DNA of 10,025 nt from an uncultured Oscillospiraceae bacterium (GCA_910578755.1 CAJTSZ010000079.1:1-10025); one strand, 5' to 3'. Numbered from the stretch's first letter, positions 1 through 6,672 are shown. Numbers and translations are program-made. Notes: generated from the letters alone by a model not told the origin.

Positions 1-15
1 AGAAGCCTTCTTTTG

Positions 16-44
16 AACCACTCGCCTAGCGAGTGGTTTTCTTT
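16..44 (+). terminator. Rho-independent terminator of a plus-strand gene ending left of the window
   Basis: A perfect 10-bp stem (AACCACTCGC 16-25, GCGAGTGGTT 29-38) closes a 3-nt CTA loop and runs into TTTTCTTT on the plus strand. No gene in the window ends here on the plus strand, so it most likely terminates a transcript entering from the left. Confidence 0.75.
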
Positions 45-50
45 ATACAA

Positions 51-81
51 AAAAGGAAGCCCAATAAAAGGGCTTCCTTTT
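51..81 (-). terminator. Terminator downstream of the secreted double-propeptide-like gene (bidirectional)
   Basis: A 12-bp perfect stem (AAAAGGAAGCCC 51-62, GGGCTTCCTTTT 70-81) has a 7-nt loop. Read on the minus strand it lies immediately after the stop codon at 83-85 and is followed by a T run. The plus strand also has a T tract, so it may stop transcription both ways and insulate this locus from the incoming plus-strand unit. Confidence 0.85.
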
Positions 82-82
82 T

Positions 83-1072
83 TTATCTTAAATTAATTTC
101 CCAGAATACGGTTACAGCATCGCCGTACTGCTTCTGCTTCATAAAGCTTTCCAGCTGTGGGGCGCCTTTGGTCAGGTAGACCTCCACCCGCGCCCACTCC
201 GGCGAAATCATCACCAGTTCATCCTTGCCAATGCAGCCCGATTGCTGAATTTCCCCCTGGATTTTCCGCAGCTGTGCCAATGTATAGGGGCATTCCCGGT
301 ATTCCAGGCGGGTCATTGCTGTATCGCTGTGCTTTTTAATGTAATCCAGGGTTTTGTTCAGCGCCGCACCGCCGCCGTTTTTGCAGTTGATTACCAGCTT
401 GTTCTCGCTTACGGCATACAGCGGGCCCCTTTCCGTTTCCGCTACTTCTTCAATAATACGGTCCCGGGCCTGGATAGCGTCATGGTTGTCCTCCACCGGC
501 GCCAAAATGGAATTGACAAAGGTAGCAGTATGGCGCAGTTCCAAAGCGCCGCTTGTTTCGTACTGCTTCAGGGCAGCCTGGGCCGCTTTCAGGTTCTTTG
601 TCGTCACCAGGGCAACCACCTTGTTGGCTCTGCTCTCCACATCCACCCGGAAGCTAATTTCCGGCTCGCCCAGCTTTTCCTCCAGCAGCTTTTGGGCATC
701 TTTTTTCACCTTGCCCAATTCGCTTAGGGTGTATGGGGCTTGGGCCGTATACAGGGGCACATCCTGATAATCCTTCTGCTTTTTGTAAAACTCCCACAGG
801 CTGTCCCGGGCGGCCTTATCCTTTACATAGACATAAACCCCGTCCCGGTCAGAAAACACGCCGCCCCGCTTGCTTTGGGGAATGTTATCCACAATCAACT
901 GGTGCAGCTCCTTAATGTGGGCAAGGCGCGCCTCTGCCTTATGCTGCGCCGTGGTTTCTGCCACTGCAACAGTCCCCTGGGCTGTCGCGCCCTCCGCCGC
1001 AAACGCCGGAACCGCCGCCGCGGCTGCCATGGCAAGGGCCAGCAAAATTGCTAATATTTTTTTCGACTTCAT
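83..1072 (-). CDS. Secreted protein with two tandem propeptide-like modules, no protease domain
   Basis: 329 residues. The N-terminus is a classic signal peptide: basic MKSKK, a hydrophobic Ala/Leu core, and a likely cut after AFA near residue 25. The mature protein has no membrane segment, LPXTG motif or visible catalytic motif. It is built from two similar halves, about residues 44-183 and 194-325. Each has a charged helix, a beta strand pair, a helix, the anchor PYTL (113 and 262), another helix and a second strand-helix-strand unit. The same order and key residues occur once, upstream of the catalytic domain, in the neighbouring broken protease gene. The family that comes to mind is the alpha-lytic/streptogrisin propeptide, which folds and inhibits its protease. 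A role as a trans-acting inhibitor or chaperone is inference. The start is supported by AGGAGG 6 nt upstream. The gene begins 61 nt after the protease gene with no visible terminator between, so they may share a transcript. Confidence 0.88.
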   Translation of the reverse strand: MKSKKILAILLALAMAAAAAVPAFAAEGATAQGTVAVAETTAQHKAEARLAHIKELHQLIVDNIPQSKRGGVFSDRDGVYVYVKDKAARDSLWEFYKKQKDYQDVPLYTAQAPYTLSELGKVKKDAQKLLEEKLGEPEISFRVDVESRANKVVALVTTKNLKAAQAALKQYETSGALELRHTATFVNSILAPVEDNHDAIQARDRIIEEVAETERGPLYAVSENKLVINCKNGGGAALNKTLDYIKKHSDTAMTRLEYRECPYTLAQLRKIQGEIQQSGCIGKDELVMISPEWARVEVYLTKGAPQLESFMKQKQYGDAVTVFWEINLR

Positions 1073-1440
1073 ACTATACCTCCTTGCTTACAACAATGCG
1101 CTTTCTGCTTAAAAATAAAATTATTTTGTGGTTTTATCCTCTTGTAATAGCAATTACATTCAAATCCTTAGAAACATTAGCCCATTTGATGCCTGCACCA
1201 CGAATTACATCGTTTTTATCGTAGTACCCGCCTTCAACAATTCCAACAATAGCATATGTACCATCACTATTTGTATAGCAAATTGCAGCCCCGCTATCGC
1301 CACCTTGTGGTGATTTTGCAAATGTAAATGCATCTTTTATGTAGTAGTTTGGTATCCCTCTGTCTTCATCGCCCCACCAGCCGCTTACATTTGTATCTAA
1401 AATCTTTGTGCGGCTAATAACACCACTTTTTGCACCAATT

Positions 1441-1708
1441 CCATCGTTTGACAAGGGTTAACACGGTTTTTCAAGGTTAAATCACCCGGTAATGGCTTTT
1501 TTGGAGTTTTGCAACATACTAAACCTATAGCGGTGCAAAAGGCCAACTGCCAGCTCCACAAAAAACTCCAAAGGACCTGCCAGTGTTCATAAATGGGGGC
1601 TGGCAAGGCCGCAGGGTGCAGGCGGGCTGACGCCCGCCAAAGCCGAGAACGCAGTCCAGCGCCTATTTAGGGGCGCCGGCAGGCGGGTTTACCCTTGTTA
1701 AGCGATGG
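1441..1708. mobile_element. 268-bp MITE-like element inserted in the protease gene
   Basis: The ends are inverted repeats of about 26 bp with a few mismatches: plus-strand left end CCATCGTTTGACAAGGG, and right end CCCTTGTTAAGCGATGG, whose reverse complement differs at two positions. Inside the ends, the repeat continues through GTTAACACG and GTAAACCCG. The flanks are TT on both sides, consistent with a 2-bp target duplication. The interior encodes no convincing protein. It can form hairpins, including a 7-bp GC stem (GGCGGGC 1621-1627, GCCCGCC 1632-1638) and TTTGGAGTTTT near 1500 paired with its complement near 1562-1572. The right part is very GC-rich (72% at 1621-1680). Small size, terminal repeats and no transposase suggest a non-autonomous element mobilised in trans. 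The family is not recognised; a TT duplication is not the TA of IS630/mariner. Confidence 0.75.
1621..1638. repeat. GC-rich perfect hairpin inside the MITE-like element
   Basis: GGCGGGC and GCCCGCC form a 7-bp stem around TGAC. There is no T run on either side, so it is not a convincing intrinsic terminator and may leave read-through to the downstream secreted gene possible. Confidence 0.6.
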
Positions 1709-2601
1709 TTTCATCCACATATTTACCTGCAACAGGTACATCATGTGTGGCTATTACTTTTCCATTTTGGGTTTTTCCTGTATGTAGCCGTGAACTTGGA
1801 ATAAATGAAGCATCCGTTCTGCATTTTTGCGTTGAAGCGCTTGAACTTGTGCCGCCCACTAACACTTTAGACACTGTGCCCAAAAAAGCGCCGCCATACC
1901 AAGTTTGGTCGCCTACCTTGTATCCATGGCCACAAGTAACGTAGCCAATTTGCTGGTTTGGCCCTCCATAATCATAGCAGACAGAAGTAGCTAAGGTAGA
2001 CCATCTATTTGTACTGCTTCTTACAGAGATCCAATCTCCTGCTACTACATCAGAAGCTCGAGCATTTTTATTTTCATCGGCTTGTTCGCTTGGGTCTAAA
2101 AAAGAAAAACCCCTCATTTCTCTAAGAACAATATTCTTCACAGGAGAAATTTCTTTAACCAATGTAACATCATAGGAGTCTGTATCTTCTACATATAATG
2201 CTATTGCATTTTCTTCCGTATTGATTCCTACGGCTTTCGCTCCAATTTCCTCCAATGAATTTTCAATAATTTCATGGGCATTAAGTAAATCGCTCATGGA
2301 ATAGGTTACTTCTACAAAGTCCGCATCTAACCCACTTTGGGCAACTGTACGAGCCATTGCACCATTGGGAACCGAATCCTTGATTGCAATTTTTAGCTGC
2401 TCGCCTTCATAATAAAGCCCTGCATAGTCATTAGGATTCAAAGATTCTTCTAACTTAGATAATTCCCTTGTTCTGCAATCACAAATTCCTGTGATTCAGT
2501 TTCTGCAAATACTGGGATTGTCATAGTCATTGCCATTGAAGCAGCTAACAAAGATGTCAGTATTTTTTTCATTTTAATACCTTCTTTTATCATTAATATT
2601 C

Positions 2602-2613
2602 AAGTGATCACTT
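2602..2613. promoter_or_regulatory. Candidate operator: 12-bp perfect palindrome at the transcription start
   Basis: AAGTGATCACTT is a perfect palindrome about 8 nt beyond the -10 box of the protease promoter, so it would cover roughly the first dozen transcribed bases. A dimeric repressor bound here would block initiation. The half-site AAGTGA also appears directly upstream of it on the minus strand. The regulator is not identifiable from the window. Confidence 0.45.
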
Positions 2614-2620
2614 CACTTAC

Positions 2621-2648
2621 AGTATATCCCAATTTTGTGAAATGTCAA
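2621..2648 (-). promoter_or_regulatory. Sigma-A promoter of the protease gene (TTGACA-16-TATACT)
   Basis: On the minus strand a perfect -35 box TTGACA (2648-2643) and a -10 box TATACT (2626-2621) are 16 nt apart. The start would lie near 2614, leaving a leader of about 40 nt before ATG 2572. The -35 sits only about 20 nt after the ttcA-like stop codon and no terminator is visible between them. This is the best promoter near the protease/secreted-protein pair and probably serves both. Confidence 0.8.
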
Positions 2649-2668
2649 CGCTTAATTTGTTAACTTTC

Positions 2669-3421
2669 TTATTTTTCTTCCTTCTGCTGTTTAGGCCGGT
2701 CCTCCCTGTCGGAAAAACCGTCCACCTCGCCCCGTTCCATGGCGCCATAGAGCCGTTTTTTTAAGCCTGGGTGCTCCTTATCCATTTGGCGGAGCCATTC
2801 CTTTGTCCACTGGCGCTGGGTTACTCCATCGGCGGGGCATTTGCTTTTTACCACAGGCAAATTGTTGCGCCGCACTGTGTTGGTAATTAGGCTTTCTTCC
2901 GCCATTACCATGGGACGGATAAGAGTAAGGTCCTTTCTGCTTAAATAAGTTACCGGGGAAAAACAGCCAATGCGCCCCTCGTTAAACAGGTTCATAATAA
3001 AGGTTTCTACAGCATCGTCGTAGTGGTGGCCCAGGGCAATTTTGTTGCAGCTGTGGCGTTTGGCAGCGTCGTGGAGGCAGCCCCGGCGCATGCGGGCGCA
3101 CAGGCTGCAGGGGTTGGTTTCCTGGCGGATTTCGAAGATGATTTTGCCAATTTCTGTCGGCACCACCTGGTACTCTACATCTAGTTGCTGGCACAGCTCC
3201 TGGATGGCGGTAAAGTCTGTTTCTATGCCGTCAAAGCAGTAGTCCAGGGTGATGGCAACCACCTGGTACGGGATGCCAATATACTCCCTCAGCTTGGCCA
3301 GGCCCGCCAACAGGGCAACGGAATCTTTTCCTCCGCTGACGCCTACTGCTATGCGGTCCCCCGGCTGTATCATGTTATATTTTTGAATGGCTTTTCGCAT
3401 TAAGCCCATTAGTTTCTGCAT
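2669..3421 (-). CDS. ttcA: TtcA-like ATP-dependent tRNA thiolation enzyme (2-thiocytidine family)
   Basis: 250 residues of the PP-loop adenylase superfamily. The ATP-binding SGGKDS motif is at residues 29-34. Two cysteines form CSLC (105, 108) and a third lies in KCPADG (195), the pattern used by TtcA proteins to hold an iron-sulfur cluster. ALGHHYDD (129-136) follows the family layout. TtcA uses ATP and sulfur to convert cytidine 32 of certain tRNAs to 2-thiocytidine in the cytoplasm. The protein is shorter than the E. coli enzyme but near the size of Gram-positive relatives. The start is supported by GGGAG 7 nt upstream. The gene lies 86 nt after ruvX, with a probable terminator between. 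A TilS-type lysidine synthetase is less likely because of the cysteine pattern. The exact modified position in this organism is inferred. Confidence 0.85.
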   Translation of the reverse strand: MQKLMGLMRKAIQKYNMIQPGDRIAVGVSGGKDSVALLAGLAKLREYIGIPYQVVAITLDYCFDGIETDFTAIQELCQQLDVEYQVVPTEIGKIIFEIRQETNPCSLCARMRRGCLHDAAKRHSCNKIALGHHYDDAVETFIMNLFNEGRIGCFSPVTYLSRKDLTLIRPMVMAEESLITNTVRRNNLPVVKSKCPADGVTQRQWTKEWLRQMDKEHPGLKKRLYGAMERGEVDGFSDREDRPKQQKEEK

Positions 3422-3485
3422 ACTTTTTCTCCCATATTTTTATTTTTTATTTGACTAAAGGGTGGCTTGGTTAACTTCCCTTTTT

Positions 3486-3517
3486 GTGAAAAGAAGAGAA
3501 GGCGGAATTATTCCGCC
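3486..3517 (-). terminator. Terminator overlapping the ruvX stop codon
   Basis: On the minus strand the near-palindrome 3517-3501 (GGCGGAAT, ATTCCGCC) includes the last codons and stop of ruvX and is followed by TTCTCTTCTTTT. The tail is interrupted by cytosines, so termination may be partial and ttcA could still be reached by read-through. Confidence 0.5.
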
Positions 3518-3942
3518 TCCTGCTCCCTTTTGTTTTTTCTGTAAGCAAGGTAATTTTCCAAAATAATAGTGGCCGCTACGGCGTCTATTACCTCCTTACG
3601 TTTTTTCCCTCGGGTATCCGTAATATTCAAATACCCAATGGCCGAAACCGTGGTGCTGCGTTCGTCCCATAAAACCACTGGTACTGTCAGCTTTTCCTCC
3701 AGTTGGCGGGCAAACTGGGCACAGTGCTCCGCCCGGGGGCCTACGGTTCCGTTCATGTTAATGGGATGCCCCACCACAACCAGCTCCGGGGCAAGCTCCT
3801 TTAGGGCGGCGGCTACTTTTTCCACCGCCTGCTGGAACCGTTTTTCCTGTATTACTCCCGCGGGAGAAGCCAGCATTTCCTGCTTGTCACAAATGGCAAG
3901 GCCTGTGCGGGCATCGCCAAAATCTACTGCTGCTATTTTCAT
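3508..3942 (-). CDS. ruvX: RuvX/YqgF putative pre-16S rRNA nuclease (Holliday junction resolvase-like)
   Basis: 144 residues, the usual family size. The RNase H-like fold is marked by the N-terminal VDFGDARTGLA (Asp7 as first acidic ligand), LVVVGHPINMNGT in the middle, DERSTTVSA, and the C-terminal VIDAVAATIILENYL with another acidic ligand. Members process the 5' end of 16S rRNA or were first described as Holliday junction resolvases. The start ATG 3942 lies 1 nt after the histidine phosphatase stop (TAA-T-ATG), with AGGAG 7 nt upstream inside that gene's end, so the two are translationally coupled in one transcript. Confidence 0.93.
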   Translation of the reverse strand: MKIAAVDFGDARTGLAICDKQEMLASPAGVIQEKRFQQAVEKVAAALKELAPELVVVGHPINMNGTVGPRAEHCAQFARQLEEKLTVPVVLWDERSTTVSAIGYLNITDTRGKKRKEVIDAVAATIILENYLAYRKNKREQEAE

Positions 3943-3943
3943 A

Positions 3944-4618
3944 TTACTGCTCCTGGGTTTTTCTATTTTTCTCTGCTTCCCCTAAGTCCCAGGAAATGAA
4001 ATCCGCCTGGGAAAGGTGGTCGTGCTTATCCGCATAAATGAGTTGCGGCGCCAAATCCTCCCCATAAACAAATTTGGTAATGGAGGTGTTTGTGACAATA
4101 TACCGCTGCATCTCCTTAAATGGCTTGCCGGAAGCATAGTGCAGGTAGGTTTGTATGGCAAAACCATGGCTTACCACCACAATGGTTTTGTTTTTGTTTT
4201 GGGCTACAATGTCCTCCATGGTTTTTGCCACCCTGTCATACACCTGGCGGGTATTCTCCCCGCCGGGGTAGGCCAAATCCACCGGGGAACCCAACATTTT
4301 CTGGAACACCTCCGGGTATTTCACCGGCAGGTCCGCCAGCTTCTCCCCTTCAATAACGCCGGCGTGGATTTCTTCCAACCCCTTTTGGGGAATAACCTTT
4401 ACCCCTGGGTGATACTTTGCTACCAGCCGGGCGGTTTCATAGGCCCGGCTTAGGGGGCTGGTATAAATAATGTCAATGGGGTATTCCCTTAAAGCGCTGC
4501 CCAACAGCTCTCCCTGGCGGCTGCCCTGGGCGTTTAAGGGGTAATCTTTTGTGCCCTGGAACCGCTGCTCCAGGTTGCCATTGGTTTCTCCGTGGCGCAC
4601 CAGGTATACTGTTGTCAT
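3944..4618 (-). CDS. Histidine phosphatase superfamily protein (phosphoglycerate mutase-like)
   Basis: 224 residues. The phosphoacceptor motif RHGE is at residues 8-11 (His9). Arg58 in YTSPLSRAYETA, the acidic GLEEIHAG (81-87) and the second catalytic His151 in VVVSHG complete the branch-1 active site. These cytoplasmic enzymes use a phosphohistidine intermediate; substrates range from phosphoglycerate and alpha-ribazole phosphate to small phosphosugars, and the sequence does not settle which. No cobalamin genes are nearby, so a CobC role has no support. The start has AGGAG 9 nt upstream. It heads the small operon with ruvX. The C-terminal tail (EAEKNRKTQEQ) is charged and probably disordered. 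Confidence 0.9.
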   Translation of the reverse strand: MTTVYLVRHGETNGNLEQRFQGTKDYPLNAQGSRQGELLGSALREYPIDIIYTSPLSRAYETARLVAKYHPGVKVIPQKGLEEIHAGVIEGEKLADLPVKYPEVFQKMLGSPVDLAYPGGENTRQVYDRVAKTMEDIVAQNKNKTIVVVSHGFAIQTYLHYASGKPFKEMQRYIVTNTSITKFVYGEDLAPQLIYADKHDHLSQADFISWDLGEAEKNRKTQEQ

Positions 4619-4662
4619 TTATTCTCACTCCTACCTGTGGGCTTACGCAGCTCACACCTTCT

Positions 4663-4860
4663 TTTGGGGTTCCACCCCCTACTCTTTTATGTGAAAAGAA
4701 TGGGGGAAGAAGCCGCCATTCAGCGGAAATATCCACTGAATGGGCAGCAAGTTCGCAAAGCAAACTTGTGGGTTCACTCCTATACCCCTTATTTGCTTGT
4801 GGCTCTCAATAAGCGGCGGTTGGCCATGCGTAGGGCTTGGGGCTGTGAAAGCCCCCAAAA
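4663..4860. repeat. Modular hairpin repeat island between the histidine phosphatase and pyrD genes
   Basis: This 258-nt gap (4619-4876) has no supportable gene. It holds four successive inverted repeats: an imperfect CCCCCTACTCTTTT / AAAAGAATGGGGG pair (about 4675-4706); CATTCAG / CTGAATG (4717-4742); CAAGTT / AACTTG (4748-4768); and GGGGCT / AGCCCC (about 4840-4856). The 18-mer AAAAGAATGGGGGAAGAA (4694-4711) recurs exactly at 9989-10006, and GGGCTTGGGGCTG recurs near 6942. It looks like a dispersed intergenic repeat of the REP/BIME kind. Short open frames across it are composition artefacts. Confidence 0.6.
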
Positions 4861-4874
4861 AGGGGTGCCCCTTT
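4857..4874 (-). terminator. Weak terminator-like hairpin after pyrD
   Basis: Just beyond the pyrD stop the minus strand reads AAAGGGGCACCCCTTTTT, a 6-bp stem with a 4-nt loop and a short T run that merges into the next G-rich repeat. The T run is short, so efficiency is uncertain. Confidence 0.4.
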
Positions 4875-4876
4875 AC

Positions 4877-5788
4877 CTACCAGGGGCGCACAGTACCCAC
4901 AATATCCGCTACGTTCTTTACACCGTGGCTGTCCAGCCATTGGTCCATACCTTCTATTACTTTAATTGGGGCCATAGGGTCATAAAACAGGGCTGCGCCC
5001 ATTTGAATGGCACTGGCCCCTGCCATCATCATTTCAATGGCGTCCTGCCATTTTTCAATGCCGCCCATACCCACCACGGGGATTTTTACGTTGTTTGCCA
5101 CCTGCCATACCATACGCACCGCAACGGGGAATACTGCCGGGCCGGAAAGGCCGCCTACATTGTTGCGGAGAATAGGGCGGCGGCTTTCAATATCAATACG
5201 CATACCCAGCAGTGTGTTGATTAAGGAAACCGCGTCCGCGCCCTGGGCTTCCACTGCCTGGGCAATGGAAACAATATCTGTTACATTGGGGGAGAGTTTT
5301 ACCATCAGCGGCTTTTTGCAGTACTTGCGCACCTGGCGCACAATGCTTTCCGCGCTTTGGCAGCTGGTACCAAAGGCAACGCCGCCCTCCTTTACATTGG
5401 GGCAGGAGATATTCAGTTCCATCATATCAATACTGGTTTCGGAAAGGCGCTCCGCCAAACGGCAGTAATCCTCCACTGTGCTGCCTGCAATGTTTGCAAT
5501 GAGCACTGTGTCCTGCTTTTCCAGGTAGGGCAAATCTTCCGCCAAAAAATGCTCCACACCGGGGTTTTGCAGCCCTACGCTGTTGAGCATTCCGCTGGGG
5601 GTTTCTGCAATGCGGGGAGGGGGGTTGCCCAGGCGTTCCGCATAGGTCATGCCCTTGAGGGACACGCCGCCTAGGCGGGAAAGAGGATACATATCTTCAT
5701 AATCGCGCCCAAAGCCGTAGCAGCCGGAAGCGGTTATCACGGGGTTTTTAAAGGCTACCCCGGCCACGTTCACCTGTAAATTACTCAT
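4877..5788 (-). CDS. pyrD: Dihydroorotate dehydrogenase, type 1B catalytic subunit
   Basis: 303 residues from ATG 5788. It oxidises dihydroorotate to orotate in pyrimidine synthesis, using FMN. Landmarks are NPVITASGCYGFG near the N-terminus, KGMTYAERLGNPPPRI, the active-site loop ELNISCPNVKEGG with catalytic Cys129, VKLSPNVTD, and the FMN phosphate region PVVGMGG with AGASAIQMG. Cysteine as catalytic base and the adjacent PyrK mark it as type 1B, passing electrons to NAD+ through PyrK. A longer frame upstream to 5887 exists, but the family N-terminus (MSNLQVNVAGV) and AGGTGG about 8 nt before 5788 fix the shorter start. The first 8 nt overlap the end of pyrK, so the two are translationally coupled. 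Confidence 0.96.
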   Translation of the reverse strand: MSNLQVNVAGVAFKNPVITASGCYGFGRDYEDMYPLSRLGGVSLKGMTYAERLGNPPPRIAETPSGMLNSVGLQNPGVEHFLAEDLPYLEKQDTVLIANIAGSTVEDYCRLAERLSETSIDMMELNISCPNVKEGGVAFGTSCQSAESIVRQVRKYCKKPLMVKLSPNVTDIVSIAQAVEAQGADAVSLINTLLGMRIDIESRRPILRNNVGGLSGPAVFPVAVRMVWQVANNVKIPVVGMGGIEKWQDAIEMMMAGASAIQMGAALFYDPMAPIKVIEGMDQWLDSHGVKNVADIVGTVRPW

Positions 5789-6554
5789 CAAATACCACCT
5801 TTTCTGCCTCGAACACCGGGCCGTTTTTGCAAACATGGCTGTAGGTTTCCCCGCCATCCTCTTTTTTTGTTTTGCAGGCACAAACAAGGCAGGCCCCTAC
5901 GCCGCAGCCCATGCGTTCCTCTAGGGAAACCTGGCAGCGGATGTTATTTTCCCTGCACATTTTTGCCACAAACTTCAGCATAATTTTGGGCCCGCAGGCG
6001 TAAACAATATCCACCGGCCCCTGGGCAATGCGCTCCTTGAGCATATCGGTAACAAGGCCGTGGTGGCCGGCGGAGCCATCATCGGTACAGAGCATTACAT
6101 TGCAGCCGTTAGCCTGAAAATCCTCCTGCAAAACAGCCAGGTCCTTGGTACGGAAGCCCAAAACTGCGGTGGCGTTGGCCCCGTAGTGCTTTGCCGTTTC
6201 CAGCATGGGGGGCACACCAATTCCCCCGCCTACCACAACGGCTTTTTTGTCCTTTTCCAACAGGTCAAAGCCATTGCCCAGGGGGCCCATCACGTCTATT
6301 TCATCCCCGGCTTTTGCTTTGGCCAGTTCCCTTGTGCCTTCGCCCCGAATATCGAACAAAATACGCAGGGTCCCTTTTTCCTTGTCCACCTCGCAAATGG
6401 AAATGGGCCGGCGCAGGGTAAAGCCTGGCACCCGAATATGTACAAATTGGCCTGCCCTTGCCTGCTGGGCAATTTGGGGGCAGTGAATGGTATAGTCCAC
6501 CATGGCCCCCTGGCGGGCCTCCAAAATTTTGTAAATCCCTTGAATATGTCCCAC
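5781..6554 (-). CDS. pyrK: Dihydroorotate dehydrogenase electron transfer subunit PyrK
   Basis: 257 residues from a GTG start at 6554. It is an FAD and [2Fe-2S] protein that carries electrons from PyrD to NAD+. Motifs in order (numbered from this start) are the FAD-binding RRPISI at 48-53, the nucleotide-binding GGGIGVPP at 109-116, CGPKIM, and the cluster ligands Cys217, Cys222, Cys225 and Cys242 (CGVGACLVC ... HVC). An upstream in-frame GTG at 6572 would add MGGCNS, but those codons contain the ribosome binding site GGGAGG at 6570-6565, about 10 nt before 6554, so the inner GTG is preferred. pyrK precedes pyrD. Other pyrimidine genes are not in the window. No PyrR-type attenuator was recognised upstream. 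Confidence 0.94.
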   Translation of the reverse strand: MGHIQGIYKILEARQGAMVDYTIHCPQIAQQARAGQFVHIRVPGFTLRRPISICEVDKEKGTLRILFDIRGEGTRELAKAKAGDEIDVMGPLGNGFDLLEKDKKAVVVGGGIGVPPMLETAKHYGANATAVLGFRTKDLAVLQEDFQANGCNVMLCTDDGSAGHHGLVTDMLKERIAQGPVDIVYACGPKIMLKFVAKMCRENNIRCQVSLEERMGCGVGACLVCACKTKKEDGGETYSHVCKNGPVFEAEKVVFDE

Positions 6555-6656
6555 TGAATTACAACCTCCCACGGCCTTTTGCAGGCCATTACATTAACGC
6601 CCAGCAACGAGAGCTATGCTGTTAGGGGTAATTTTAGCCCCCCAAAACCGTATTGC

Positions 6657-6672
6657 CCCTTGTTAAGCGATG
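6657..6672. repeat. Solo copy of the MITE-like element's end
   Basis: CCCTTGTTAAGCGATG is identical over 16 bp to the right end of the element in the protease gene (1692-1707). No matching opposite end or interior was found nearby, so it is a remnant, a solo end or a shared target or binding sequence. Confidence 0.5.

Larger units (their letters stand above)
1134..2572 (-). pseudogene. Broken secreted chymotrypsin-fold (S1-like) serine protease with propeptide
   Basis: Reading begins at ATG 2572 (AAGAAGG 7 nt upstream) with a signal peptide ending in PVFA. The frame then shifts near 2461-2480 and stops at TAG 2450-2452. One added base, for example a GGGG run reduced to GGG, restores a continuous frame through a propeptide (to about 2110) and the first half of the protease, with His in TCGHG and Asp in RTDAS. 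A 268-bp element at 1441-1708 then interrupts it, with an in-frame TAA at once. Beyond the element the second half carries the nucleophile in GGDSGAA. Removing the element plus one copy of the flanking AA, and adding one base, gives exactly 390 codons and a plausible junction (DEIGAKSGVI). All three catalytic residues survive, so decay looks recent. The coding region is more AT-rich than its neighbours: positions 2101-2160 are 32% GC, against 55% at 841-900. That hints at a different origin. Two fragments could still be translated separately, but neither holds a full triad. Confidence 0.85.

Noticed and set aside
1397..1606. A 69-residue minus-strand open frame across the inserted element, which could be read as a small gene
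   Set aside because: It spans the element edge and the protease in the wrong frame, has no ribosome binding site, and the terminal inverted repeats explain the sequence better.
1441..1708. Integron attC site, suggested by GTTAAGC resembling a core site
   Set aside because: The partner inverse core does not match, no cassette array or integrase is present, and simple terminal inverted repeats with a TT flank fit a MITE-like insertion better.
1441..1708. Self-splicing intron as an explanation for the protease interruption
   Set aside because: At 268 bp it is too short for a typical group II intron, no domain V-like hairpin or group I core was recognised, and long terminal inverted repeats point to a DNA element.
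4549..5224. Long plus-strand frames over the pyrD and intergenic region
   Set aside because: They are antisense shadows of pyrD and of the hairpin repeats, with no ribosome binding sites and no recognisable protein motifs.
5789..5887. Longer pyrD start at 5887
   Set aside because: The added 33 residues are out-of-frame pyrK coding sequence. The family N-terminus and ribosome binding site support the start at 5788.
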